This document shows, one piece after another, positions 17,168 through 26,400 of a stretch of 64,000 nucleotides of DNA. The stretch is from MGBC163016 sp910588905 (GTDB lineage Bacteria; Actinomycetota; Coriobacteriia; Coriobacteriales; Eggerthellaceae), in assembly GCA_948616985.1 (NCBI GenBank), contig CAPGDO010000005.1, positions 62,001 through 126,000 of the forward strand, read 5' to 3'. Below the pieces are notes generated by a model that searched no databases, was not told where the DNA came from, and saw only the letters and a list, made by a program, of their open reading frames with translations. Position numbers and translations under genes: made by a program. Numbering within the stretch: the stretch's first letter is position 1; every line of letters begins with the position of its first letter.

Positions 17168-17245
17168 GTGACGATTCGCCGTTCATCGCTTGCGGATGAT
17201 GAAGCCATGGTAGGTTCTCTCCAGCATCACGAAAGGAGAAGAGCT

Positions 17246-18766
17246 ATGACCGAGAACCCTTACGGCCAGAACCCCCCTCATCCACAAAGCGAGGGTGCAA
17301 TCCCCTCAAGCTATCATGAAGCTTATGGTGTGCCACAGCCCCAGGCAGCACCTCAGCCCCAGCAGTCCCAACCGAGCGCTGCTGAGGTAACTCAACCGGT
17401 CTCGCAGCCGCACCACGCCCAGCATGCTCAGCAGCCCACGCGCCCCCAGGGCGTTCCGGCTCCTGCTCCGGCACCCAAGGCTGCTCCTCAGGGCAAACCT
17501 TCTTCGGGCAAGACGTTCCTCCTTGGCTTCGCGGGCGCCGCTGTAGCCTGCATGCTCGCCTTCGGCATCGCTGGGGCGGCGGGGGTGTTCAACCGATCCG
17601 CCAACGAGGTCAACCTGGGCTCATCGGTGGCGGGGAGCATCGAGGCAACGGAGGCTGAAGCCACCCTGGCGGAGGCCGTGGCAGACAAATGCTTGCCTTC
17701 CGTGGCTTCCATCAACGTCTTCGCTGAGGGAAGCGCTTCTACCGGAGACCCCCTCTATGACTACTTCTATGGCGACAGCATGGATCAAGGAGAGACTGCT
17801 GCTGGCCTGGGCAGCGGCGTGGTCCTCTCCGCGGATGGCTACATCATCACCAACAACCATGTGGTCTCCGGTGGCTCTCGCTTCGAGGTGGTCATCGAGG
17901 GCAACACCTATGAAGCTGACCTCGTGGGAACCGATGCGAGCTCTGACGTGGCTGTGCTGAAGGCTAAGGACGTGACCGATCTCACGCCCATCGAAGTAGC
18001 GGATTCTGACGCCATCAAGATCGGGCAGTGGGTCATGTCCATCGGCAGCCCGTTTGGGTTGGAGCAGTCAGTGGCTACGGGCATCATCTCTGCTACCAGC
18101 CGCTCTCAGATCATGGACCAATCCCAATATACCGGTCAGTCAGATGAGATGGTCATCTATCCGAATCTGATCCAGACCGATGCGGCCATCAATCCGGGCA
18201 ATTCCGGAGGTGCTTTGGTCGATGATGATGGACAGCTCGTGGGCATCAACACGCTCATCACCAGCTATTCAGGCAACTATTCAGGCGTCGGATTCGCCAT
18301 CCCTTCCAACTACGCCATCGGCCTTGCCAAGGACATCATCGCCGGCAAAGAGCCCACCCATGCGCAGCTGGGTGTGAATCTGTCTAATGTGAATGCCTCC
18401 ATTGCTGAGCGCTATGGCTTCTCCGCTAGCGAAGGCGCCTATGTCTCCAACGTCATCGAAGGCAGCGGTGCTGCGGAGGCGGGCATCGAAAAGGGGGACA
18501 TCATCACTGCATTCGATGGTCAAGAGGTATCGTCGGCCAGCGATCTCATGATGGATGTGCGCACGAAGGCGCCGGGAGATACCGTCACTATCACCGTGAA
18601 CCGCGATGGGGAGATGAAGGAATTCCAGGTGACCCTGGGATCCGATGAGGCCTCCCAGAAGGCGAAAGCAGCCCAGAAGCTGCAACAGCAGCAGAACGGC
18701 GGCTTGGGTAGCGGATCGAACGGAGGGTCAGGAACGCTCGATCTGAACGACTTGTTCGGGAGATAA
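17246..18766 (+). CDS. HtrA/DegP-type serine protease with PDZ domain
   Basis: A membrane-anchored extracytoplasmic protease for misfolded proteins. From ATG 17246 (AAAGGAG upstream) it has 506 residues. Residues 1-88 are a disordered Pro/Gln-rich cytoplasmic tail, about 90-113 a transmembrane helix, then a trypsin-like domain with His205 (TNNHVVSGG), Asp234 (SSDVAVLK) and Ser320 (NPGNSGGAL). One PDZ domain follows (about 395-480: AYVSNVIEGSGAAEAGIEKGD), then a Gln/Gly/Asn-rich tail. An in-frame open extension back to 17081 is unconserved and rejected. A terminator follows. Three dyads upstream suggest regulated, perhaps envelope-stress, expression. Confidence 0.93.
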   Translation: MTENPYGQNPPHPQSEGAIPSSYHEAYGVPQPQAAPQPQQSQPSAAEVTQPVSQPHHAQHAQQPTRPQGVPAPAPAPKAAPQGKPSSGKTFLLGFAGAAVACMLAFGIAGAAGVFNRSANEVNLGSSVAGSIEATEAEATLAEAVADKCLPSVASINVFAEGSASTGDPLYDYFYGDSMDQGETAAGLGSGVVLSADGYIITNNHVVSGGSRFEVVIEGNTYEADLVGTDASSDVAVLKAKDVTDLTPIEVADSDAIKIGQWVMSIGSPFGLEQSVATGIISATSRSQIMDQSQYTGQSDEMVIYPNLIQTDAAINPGNSGGALVDDDGQLVGINTLITSYSGNYSGVGFAIPSNYAIGLAKDIIAGKEPTHAQLGVNLSNVNASIAERYGFSASEGAYVSNVIEGSGAAEAGIEKGDIITAFDGQEVSSASDLMMDVRTKAPGDTVTITVNRDGEMKEFQVTLGSDEASQKAKAAQKLQQQQNGGLGSGSNGGSGTLDLNDLFGR

Positions 18767-18788
18767 GCCATAGAAGACCAAGCATGCG

Positions 18789-18811
18789 AAAGGCGGGCAT
18801 TGCCCGCCTTT
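18789..18811 (+). terminator. Rho-independent terminator of htrA
   Basis: AAAGGCGGGC-loop-GCCCGCCTTT is followed by CCTCATTCTT. It separates htrA from the pyrH operon. Confidence 0.75.
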
Positions 18812-18905
18812 CCTCATTCTTAGGGCCTGCCCGCATGTCACCTTCGCGCATTCGGGTATCATGTATCCATTCATAGAGACCTAGGGCGAGAGGACGATAC
18901 AGGTC

Positions 18906-19643
18906 ATGTCTGACGGATACGAATACGATCGCGTGCTCCTCAAGCTTTCCGGTGAGGCGCTCGCAGGGGATCTGGGCTACGGCATCGATCCGAAAGTGGT
19001 GGATGATTTGGCCGAGCAGATCGCAGAGATCGTCGAAGACGGGGTGCAGCTGGCTGTCGTCGTGGGTGGTGGCAACATCTTCCGTGGCCTTTCCGGATCA
19101 GCCGAAGGCATGGATCGCGCCCAGGCTGACTACATCGGCATGTTGGCTACGGTCATGAACGCGTTGGCCCTCCAAGATGCCTTCGAGCGCCATGGGGTGT
19201 TCTCGCGGGTGCAGAGCGCCATCAATATGCAAGAGGTCAGCGAACCCTACATCCGCCGCCGGGCAGTGCGCCATCTGGAGAAGGGCCGCGTGGTCATCTT
19301 GGCGGCAGGCACCGGCAATCCTTACTTCACCACCGATACCACTGCAGCGCTGCGAGCCTGTGAGCTGGACGTGGACTGCTTGATGAAGGCAACGAAGGTG
19401 GATGGCGTCTATGACTCGGATCCGAAGCAGAATGAAGATGCGAGGCGCTACGATACCATCACCTACATGGAGGTCTTGAGCCAGGGGCTCAACGTCATGG
19501 ATGCCACGGCAACCTCATTGTGCATGGATAACGACATCCCCATGATCGTGTTCGACCTCACTCAGCGGGGCAATATCAAGCGCGCCCTCAAGGGAGAGGA
19601 TATCGGAACCGTGGTGTATTCGGACGGCATGGGTGATCAGTGA
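18906..19643 (+). CDS. pyrH: UMP kinase
   Basis: Phosphorylates UMP to UDP; bacterial type, amino-acid-kinase fold, hexameric and usually controlled by GTP and UTP. The 245-residue length is normal. Motifs are VLLKLSGEAL at the N-terminus, VVVGGGNIFRG, the MGMLA-like YIGMLATVMNA, AAGTGNPYFTTDTTA and KATKVDGVYDSDP. It heads the conserved block pyrH-frr-uppS-cdsA-dxr. A weak GAGAGGA precedes the ATG, and TATCAT at 18856 may be its -10 box. Confidence 0.96.
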   Translation: MSDGYEYDRVLLKLSGEALAGDLGYGIDPKVVDDLAEQIAEIVEDGVQLAVVVGGGNIFRGLSGSAEGMDRAQADYIGMLATVMNALALQDAFERHGVFSRVQSAINMQEVSEPYIRRRAVRHLEKGRVVILAAGTGNPYFTTDTTAALRACELDVDCLMKATKVDGVYDSDPKQNEDARRYDTITYMEVLSQGLNVMDATATSLCMDNDIPMIVFDLTQRGNIKRALKGEDIGTVVYSDGMGDQ

Positions 19644-19726
19644 TCCACGCCCCGCTGCAGGAGATAGGCTAAGAGAGCCCAGGCAGATAAGCCTTGGTGC
19701 TCATTTCGAGAAAGGCGGTCCCAGGC

Positions 19727-20290
19727 ATGGCAGACGTAGATGAGATCTTGCTGAAGGTGGAAGAGCGCATGGATCGCTCTCTGTCCGCACTCCATGACAA
19801 TTTCGCTAGCGTGCGCACGGGGCGGGCGAACGCGATGGTGCTCGACCGCATCACCGTTGATTACTATGGCACTCCCACGCCGGTGAACCAGATGGCTGGC
19901 ATCAAGAGCCCGGATGCCCATTTGCTGGTGATCGAGCCTTGGGACAAGTCCGCTCTGAAGGATATCGAACGCGCTATCCTCGAGAGCGATCTGGGCGTTA
20001 CGCCGAACAACGACGGGTCTGTCATCCGCCTGCCGTTCCCCGCCCTCACTGAGGAGCGCCGTCGTGAGCTGGCGAAGATGTGCAGCAAGTATGCGGAGGA
20101 ATGCCGCGTGGCCATTCGCAATGCGCGTCGCGATGGCAACGCAGATATAGAGAAGGCCCAGAAGAACGATGGGCTTCCTGAGGATGAGGGTCGCAGGGCT
20201 GAAGAGCAGGTCCAGAAGATGACCGATGCTCACATCGCTTCGGTGGATGAGGCGCTGAAGAAGAAGGAAGCAGATATCATGGAGGTCTAG
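19727..20290 (+). CDS. frr: Ribosome recycling factor
   Basis: With EF-G it splits post-termination ribosomes. The 187-residue length matches the family. Motifs are SVRTGRAN near residue 30, YYGTPTPVNQMA, NNDGSVIRLPFP and ALTEERRRELAK, with a C-terminal three-helix bundle. An in-frame start at 19694 would add 11 residues; ATG 19727 with AAAGGCGG upstream is preferred. It lies between pyrH and uppS. Confidence 0.96.
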   Translation: MADVDEILLKVEERMDRSLSALHDNFASVRTGRANAMVLDRITVDYYGTPTPVNQMAGIKSPDAHLLVIEPWDKSALKDIERAILESDLGVTPNNDGSVIRLPFPALTEERRRELAKMCSKYAEECRVAIRNARRDGNADIEKAQKNDGLPEDEGRRAEEQVQKMTDAHIASVDEALKKKEADIMEV

Positions 20291-20320
20291 AGCATCTGCT
20301 CATCGTGATCCCGTATAAGG

Positions 20321-21094
20321 TTGAATAAAGGACTAGAAGACATATTCCCGAACCCGCCTCAAGGGCTTCGTCCCGAGGCGCTCGATCATGCACGCATCCC
20401 TCAGCACCTCGCCGTTATCATGGATGGAAATGGCCGTTGGGCGAAGAAGCGCATGATGAACCGTCTGCGCGGCCACAAGGCAGGCATCGAAGCCGTGCGT
20501 GAGACCATTCGTGCAGCCTCTGACCTGGGTGTGAGGTACCTCACCATCTATTCGTTCTCCACGGAGAACTGGAAGCGTCCGGAAGATGAGGTGGATGGGC
20601 TCATGGAGCTCTTCGCCCAGACGATGCTGGCGGAGGTGGATGCGCTGGACGCAGAGGGCGTGCGCGTCATGACCATCGGAGACATGACAGCGCTGCCAGA
20701 TGCCACGCGTCAGGCCTTCGAAGAGGCATGGGAGCGAACCCGCGGCAACGATGGCATGACGCTGGTGGTTGCAGTGAACTATGGGAGCCGGAATGAGATC
20801 GTCCGCGCTGCGCGGCTGCTCGCCCAGGAGGCATCAACCATCGGAAGCAGCTTCGATCCCGACAGCATCGATGAGGTTACCTTCGCCAAGAAGCTCTACA
20901 CCTCCGATGTGCCAGACCCTGAGCTCATCATCCGCACCAGTGGAGAGATGCGCCTCTCGAACTTCCTCTTGTGGCAGGCTGCCTATGCCGAGCTCATCTG
21001 CACTGATGTCCTCTGGCCGGATTTCGATCGCTACGAGCTCCTGCGCTGCCTGCTTGAGTATCAGGATAGGGACAGACGGTTCGGCGGCCTCTGA
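20321..21094 (+). CDS. uppS: Isoprenyl transferase (undecaprenyl diphosphate synthase)
   Basis: Condenses isopentenyl diphosphate units in cis to make the C55 carrier lipid of the cell wall. Motifs are AVIMDGNGRWA with the catalytic Asp, RGHKAGIEAVRE, YSFSTENWKRP, VAVNYGSRNEIVRA and the C-terminal DPELIIRTSGEMRLSNFLLWQ. An in-frame stop at 20306 and the lack of any ATG or GTG before the conserved region make TTG 20321 the only standard start, giving 257 residues. The TGATG junction overlaps cdsA. Confidence 0.93.
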   Translation: MNKGLEDIFPNPPQGLRPEALDHARIPQHLAVIMDGNGRWAKKRMMNRLRGHKAGIEAVRETIRAASDLGVRYLTIYSFSTENWKRPEDEVDGLMELFAQTMLAEVDALDAEGVRVMTIGDMTALPDATRQAFEEAWERTRGNDGMTLVVAVNYGSRNEIVRAARLLAQEASTIGSSFDPDSIDEVTFAKKLYTSDVPDPELIIRTSGEMRLSNFLLWQAAYAELICTDVLWPDFDRYELLRCLLEYQDRDRRFGGL

Positions 21095-22332
21095 TGGATG
21101 CGGAGCTGGATCTGACCAAGGGTACCGAAGAGCTTTCCTCTCGGGCGTGTTGCAGCGAAGATGAGATCCTCACCCTTGAGGATGTGCTGCAATGCGGTCT
21201 GACCGATAGGCAGATGGTTGCTCGTCGGCGGCTCCATCAGCAGACGATCCTCTTGATCCAACAGGAGCGCGCTCGACGAGATCAGGGAACGGATGAGATG
21301 TTCACGGCCGCTGATTTCCTCGAGAGGGATGTGGCTCGTGAGCCAGAGCTGGTCTATTCACCGGAAGATGCTCCGGATGGGCCTCCGTGGCGATACGAGC
21401 CCACACCGGATCAGCGGGCCAAGCGCGCAGAGCGCAAGGAGAAGCGGGCGCAGACAAGGGATCGCATCAAGACGAGCGCCATCAAGAAGGCCCCTGAGAA
21501 GCTGAAGAACCCCTCTGACCTCCAAGTGCGGTTCAGGACGGGGTTGATCTACACGCTCGTGACCATCGGTTGCCTTTTGGCGGGAGATATCCCCACTATG
21601 ATCTATCTCATGGTGGTGGCGGGCATCTGCGCTGGCGAGTTCTTCTACATGCTCCGATCTGATGCGAAGCTGCCCAACGAGGCCATCGGCATCACAGGAG
21701 CGGTGCTCTATATCCCTGCAATGTACTTCTGGGGACTGGCTGGAGCTATGGTGGTGACCATCATCACGCTACTGGCCCTGCTCATCTGGTATGTGTTCTG
21801 GCTGCGCGCTCGGGTCCCGGATGTGGGCGTGAGCCTGTTCGGGGCGGCCTATACGGGCCTGCTCCTGTGCGGATTGGTGGTCATCCGTCATGCGCTCGGA
21901 GACCCCTGGGGAGGAGTGGCGCTGCTCACGCTGTTCCTCAGCGTATGGGCCAATGACGCCTTCGCCTATCTGATCGGCCGCAAGTTCGGCAGGCACAAGC
22001 TGGCCCCTCGCACGAGTCCCAAGAAGAGCTGGGAAGGGTTCTTCGCAGGTCTTGTGGGATCGTGTGTGTTCTGGGTGGTCTTGACCTTCATCCCCGGTAT
22101 CCAGATGACCCTTTGGCAGGCCATCCTCTTCGGTGCCCTGTGCGGGATGATGGAGGTCTTGGGCGATCTGGCGGAGAGTCGCATCAAGCGCAATTCCGGC
22201 TTCAAGGATTCCGGCACCATGATGCCGGGTCACGGCGGCCTGTTAGACAGGTGCGATTCCCTCTTCCTGGCATCCATCACCGCTGCTATCCTGCTGCTCC
22301 TAGGAGGTTGCATACCCTATGGCGTTCTCTGA
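21094..22332 (+). CDS. cdsA: Phosphatidate cytidylyltransferase with N-terminal extension
   Basis: Makes CDP-diacylglycerol from phosphatidate and CTP for phospholipid synthesis. The C-terminal part (about 145-412) is a normal CdsA with about eight helices, ending with the family signature ESRIKRNSGFKDSGTMMPGH and GGLLDRCDS. The protein is longer than the usual 260-290 residues because of a charged soluble extension of about 140 residues (SEDEILTLEDVLQCGLTDRQM, RAKRAERKEKRAQTRDRIK). The start overlaps the uppS stop (TGATG), so the extension is probably translated. Its role is unknown. Confidence 0.93.
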   Translation: MDAELDLTKGTEELSSRACCSEDEILTLEDVLQCGLTDRQMVARRRLHQQTILLIQQERARRDQGTDEMFTAADFLERDVAREPELVYSPEDAPDGPPWRYEPTPDQRAKRAERKEKRAQTRDRIKTSAIKKAPEKLKNPSDLQVRFRTGLIYTLVTIGCLLAGDIPTMIYLMVVAGICAGEFFYMLRSDAKLPNEAIGITGAVLYIPAMYFWGLAGAMVVTIITLLALLIWYVFWLRARVPDVGVSLFGAAYTGLLLCGLVVIRHALGDPWGGVALLTLFLSVWANDAFAYLIGRKFGRHKLAPRTSPKKSWEGFFAGLVGSCVFWVVLTFIPGIQMTLWQAILFGALCGMMEVLGDLAESRIKRNSGFKDSGTMMPGHGGLLDRCDSLFLASITAAILLLLGGCIPYGVL

Positions 22333-23437
22333 CGGTCCTGACGGCCGCGCGAAGCGCATCGTCATCCTCGGCTCCACCGGTTCCATCGGCAGGCAGACGC
22401 TGGATGTCTGCCGGATGCATCCGGATAAGCTCCAGGTGATGGGGCTCTCCTGTCATTCTCATATCCGCCTCATGGAAGAGCAGGCCCAAGAGTTCCAGGT
22501 GCAAGCGAGCGCCGTGGGGGTTGAGGAGGCCCTTTCCCTCCTTGAACGGGATGATGTGGATGTGGTGGTCAATGCCCTGGTGGGGGCGGCGGGCTTGGCA
22601 GCCAGCCTCAAGACGCTTGAGAGCGGACGCGTGCTGGCGCTGGCGAACAAGGAATCATTGGTGGTGGGGGGAGACCTCATCATGCCGATGGCTCAGGAGC
22701 CGGGCACCCTCATGCCCATCGATTCCGAGCATGGTGCCATCTACCAATGCTTGGTGGGGGAGGATGCTGCTCAGGTGAGCCGCCTGTGGGTGACCGCTTC
22801 GGGAGGGCCATTCCGGGGCAAGAGCCAAGAAGCGCTCGCGCACGTTACGGCAGCCGATGCTCTGGCGCATCCCACCTGGAACATGGGGCGCAAGATCACC
22901 ATTGATTCATCCACGCTGATGAACAAGGGACTTGAGGTCATCGAAGCCCATCATCTCTTCCAGATGCCCTACGATCGCATAGAGGTGCTCGTGCAACCCC
23001 AGAGCGCCATCCATTCCATGGTGGAATTCACCGACGGGTCCGTCAAGGCGCACTTGGGGGCTACGGACATGCGCATTCCCATCCAGTACGCTTTGAGCTG
23101 GCCCGACCGATGGCCTTCTCCGGCTGAAGCGGTGGATTTCCGCACCATGGGCTCCTTGGACCTGGCCGCTCCTGATCTAGAGCGCTTCCCCTGTCTGAGC
23201 CTTGCCATCCAGGCGGGCACCAGGGGCGGGACGCTGCCCTGTGCCATGAACGCGGCCAACGAGGTGGCGGTGGCGGCATTCCTCGAAGGATCTTGCGGCT
23301 TCTTGGATATCCCTGCCTGCGTCCAACAGGTGATGGAGTCTCATGATACGGCTCCTGTTCAGAGCTTCGAACAGCTCGTGGAGGTGGATGAGGATTCCCG
23401 GAGGAGAGCCGAAGCGTTCCTCCGGGCCAAGCGGTGA
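22319..23437 (+). CDS. dxr: 1-deoxy-D-xylulose 5-phosphate reductoisomerase
   Basis: Converts DXP to methylerythritol phosphate with NADPH and a divalent metal, the committed MEP-pathway step. The 372-residue protein shows the NADPH motif GSTGSIGRQTLDV, ALANKESLVVGG, PIDSEHGAIYQCL, TASGGPFRG, HPTWNMGRKITIDSSTLMNK, and the C-terminal AMNAANEVAVAAF. It overlaps cdsA by 14 bases. ispG of the same pathway follows 6 kb downstream after rseP; the usual dxr-rseP-ispG order is interrupted here by a large surface protein gene. Confidence 0.96.
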   Translation: MAFSDGPDGRAKRIVILGSTGSIGRQTLDVCRMHPDKLQVMGLSCHSHIRLMEEQAQEFQVQASAVGVEEALSLLERDDVDVVVNALVGAAGLAASLKTLESGRVLALANKESLVVGGDLIMPMAQEPGTLMPIDSEHGAIYQCLVGEDAAQVSRLWVTASGGPFRGKSQEALAHVTAADALAHPTWNMGRKITIDSSTLMNKGLEVIEAHHLFQMPYDRIEVLVQPQSAIHSMVEFTDGSVKAHLGATDMRIPIQYALSWPDRWPSPAEAVDFRTMGSLDLAAPDLERFPCLSLAIQAGTRGGTLPCAMNAANEVAVAAFLEGSCGFLDIPACVQQVMESHDTAPVQSFEQLVEVDEDSRRRAEAFLRAKR

Positions 23438-23447
23438 TCCTAGACGT

Positions 23448-26400
23448 TCACGGCTGGCGGTGAGCGCTGCTCCCTGCTTTGAGACGAAGGCGCTTTCGGA
23501 AGAGGAATGCCCCGCCGAGGGCCACTGCAGCCATCAGCGTGAAGAGCCCGAGAGGCGTTCCGTCCCCTGTTCGGGGTAGCTTCCCGCCCGTGCTCCTGGC
23601 AGGAGCGGGCGGTCCTGGTTCTTGATCGTCTTCTACCCAGACCGTCTGGCTCTCTGCGGCGGGGTCTTCGTGGGCTGCCACGATGCGTCCTTCGCAGGTG
23701 AGGCGCTCGAAGGCCACTAATCTTGCTCCCGGGAGGTCCTGGGTGCTCACCTCGAAGTCAACGAAGATGCTGCCTTCGGGTGTGCTGGGCACGAAGGTGT
23801 GCGATCCGGTGATCTTATTGCCTGCATCATCGAGCAGGGGAGCGGCAGAGATGGTTCCCTCGTGCCCATCGGTCACTACCATGAGGGTGCCGAAGGCGGT
23901 GTAGGTCTTGCCTACCTCCAAGGCTTCGTAGATGATCTCGTCGGTCACGACGGTCTGGGTATCCGGTGGGCAGATGGCCTCTCCGCTGCGCGCCTCGAAG
24001 GCATGGGTCCGTATCCGGGGCGTGCGCAGGGTGACCGTTTGGGCGTCATTGGTCGGGTCCTCGTGGATGACCACAGCGCGCCCATCCTTGAAGAGGGTCT
24101 CATAGACCACGAGGTCTGTGCCGTCTTCCAGTGATGATGCATCCAGGGTGAAGGATACATCGGTGCGGCCGGTATGCGAGGTAGGCGTGAAGGTCACAGA
24201 GCAGGTGAGCGGCTTGCCCTCCTCATCCTGCACGGGTTGGGCAGAGACGGTGCCGTCCTCTTGGTTCGTCTTCCTCATGAGGGCTCCCTGAAGGGTGTAT
24301 TCCACTCCTTCCTGCAATCCGCTGTAGCTCACAGCGTCTTCTATGGACAGGACATCCCCTGAGACCACCTCCTTCGTTCCCGTGACAAGGTTGGTGGCGT
24401 AGGTGCTGATCCTCGGCTCTATCACATCCAGGCTCTGGCCAGCGTCGGAGAGCTCCTCGTGGCGGGCGATCACCTCGTCGGTGGCTCCATCGGCCACGGT
24501 CTCGAAGCAGACGATCCGCTTCCCGCCGAGAGCGGTGGCATCAAGGGTGAACGATACCTCACAGCTGCCTGAAGAGGCTACGGGTGCATGGATGATGCTC
24601 GTCGTGACGGGAGAGCCGTCAGTTCCTATCAGGGCCTCTCCGCTTTCAGCATCCATCAGATGCCCCGTGAAGCGGTACTCGTGGCCGGGAGTCAGATTGC
24701 AGTAGTCTATCCTGTCGGTGATGGTGACCTCCGGGTCAGGGAAGAGGTGCTTGGAGGCATCGGCGGCATTGGTGGCATAGGTGGTGATGGCCGGGGGCGG
24801 TGTGATGCGGTCCTCCAGGTCTCCCAGGGGGATGCTGAGGCCATGGGCGGTCACCTTGATGCCATCCAGCTCGATCAGGTCATAGCCTGCATTGGAAGTG
24901 CTCCTCAGTTCAGTCAGCCGGTAGGTGTCGAAGGGGAGCGCGCCTAAGGAGTCATCCGGTGCGGTGATGTCCCCTTCGGTAGTGAGGCCGAACCAGCAGC
25001 CAGCATCCAGATCCAGGGTATCAGCTTCTATGGGTTGTGGGCTCCCCTCTCCTTCGATGCCTGCTAGCGCAGGGTCATTCCCATTGGTGGCAACGGTATG
25101 GGGCTTCCAGGCAGCTGCCGTGTTCACGATGCCGTTCTCATCGCTTACCAGCACGTGGCGCTCACCGGTGGTCTTGGATTCCAGCAGAAAGGGAATGCGG
25201 CCAAGGCGGCTCTGGTCTGTGGCGAGGACCTTGCGGAAGTCCAGGTCTCCACGTTTGACCTGATCGAGGGCTGCTTCTTCCCGAGCGAAGGCGACGATCG
25301 CTCCTGCTTCGCGTATCTGGAACGACCGCTCTCGGGTATCGCTGGCCAGATAGCCCTCACCCGCTGCCGTCTCTTTCAAGCCATAGGTTCCGTAGGGTAG
25401 GGCATCAGCGGCAGTCTGGGCGCTGCCGCCCTCAGCGGTGATGGTCATCACCACCTCTCCCGGTTCGTACATGACTCCGTTGACGGAGACGGCTTCGGGG
25501 CTCTTATTGGTGATGGCGAACGTCGTGCCGTCTAGAGAGGCGCTTCCCAAGGGAGACTGCAAGAGACTCTCGGCATCGCGCTTCTCGATCAGCACACCGC
25601 CTCGCAGGATCTCCTCTGAGACGGTAGTGGTCTGGGTGAAGGGGATGGTGGCCCCAAGTCCGCTCGAGGGGAGCGGTATGACGAAGACCCGGCTATCCAA
25701 GCGGTACCCTTCAGGAGCGCTGACCTCTTGGATGGTCAAGGTGCCCAATGGCAGGCAGACATCTCCTGATGCCGTGCGGTAGAGGTCATCGCCGCTCACC
25801 CAGTGCGCTTCGTCCAGGAAGAGGCAACCCGTCTCGTCGGTGGAGAAGACCCACGTGCGCAGGGGAGTGGCAGGCAGCTTGCTCCCATCGGTGGTCACGG
25901 TGCCGAAGTGCTCCACGCGGAATCGGGCTCCTTCTAAGGTGCCGTCTCCTTGAGGTGTGCCGTTCGCTGTTACGGAATCAACTTTGCGCACCAGAAGACC
26001 CGGTCCATAGCTTTGGGGCGCATCGGAGGCGCTCGCTTCTGTGGTCTGTCCCTTCTGCACCTGCACAGGTACCACCTTCGCATCCCAGGCGAAGCCGCGG
26101 CCCTGCACCGAAGCGGCATTCTCGCGCAGATAGTAGGTGCCCTCCTTCAGCTTCTTGGACAGGCCATGCCCTTGGCCATCGAGCGTGACAGAGCACACAT
26201 GAGAGGTGCAGTTCGGGTCTAAGAAGACGTCATAGATGATACCCTCGAAGCTGTAGCTCCCATTGCCTTGGGTGATGGTGGGATCAGCAGAGGTCTTCGT
26301 CAGCTGGATGTCTCCCGAGGCCTGGATCTCGAACTTGTAGATGCCCACTCCGGGTTGATTCGCCACGGAAGGCCCCACGAAGCCCAGCACGACATAGGGA

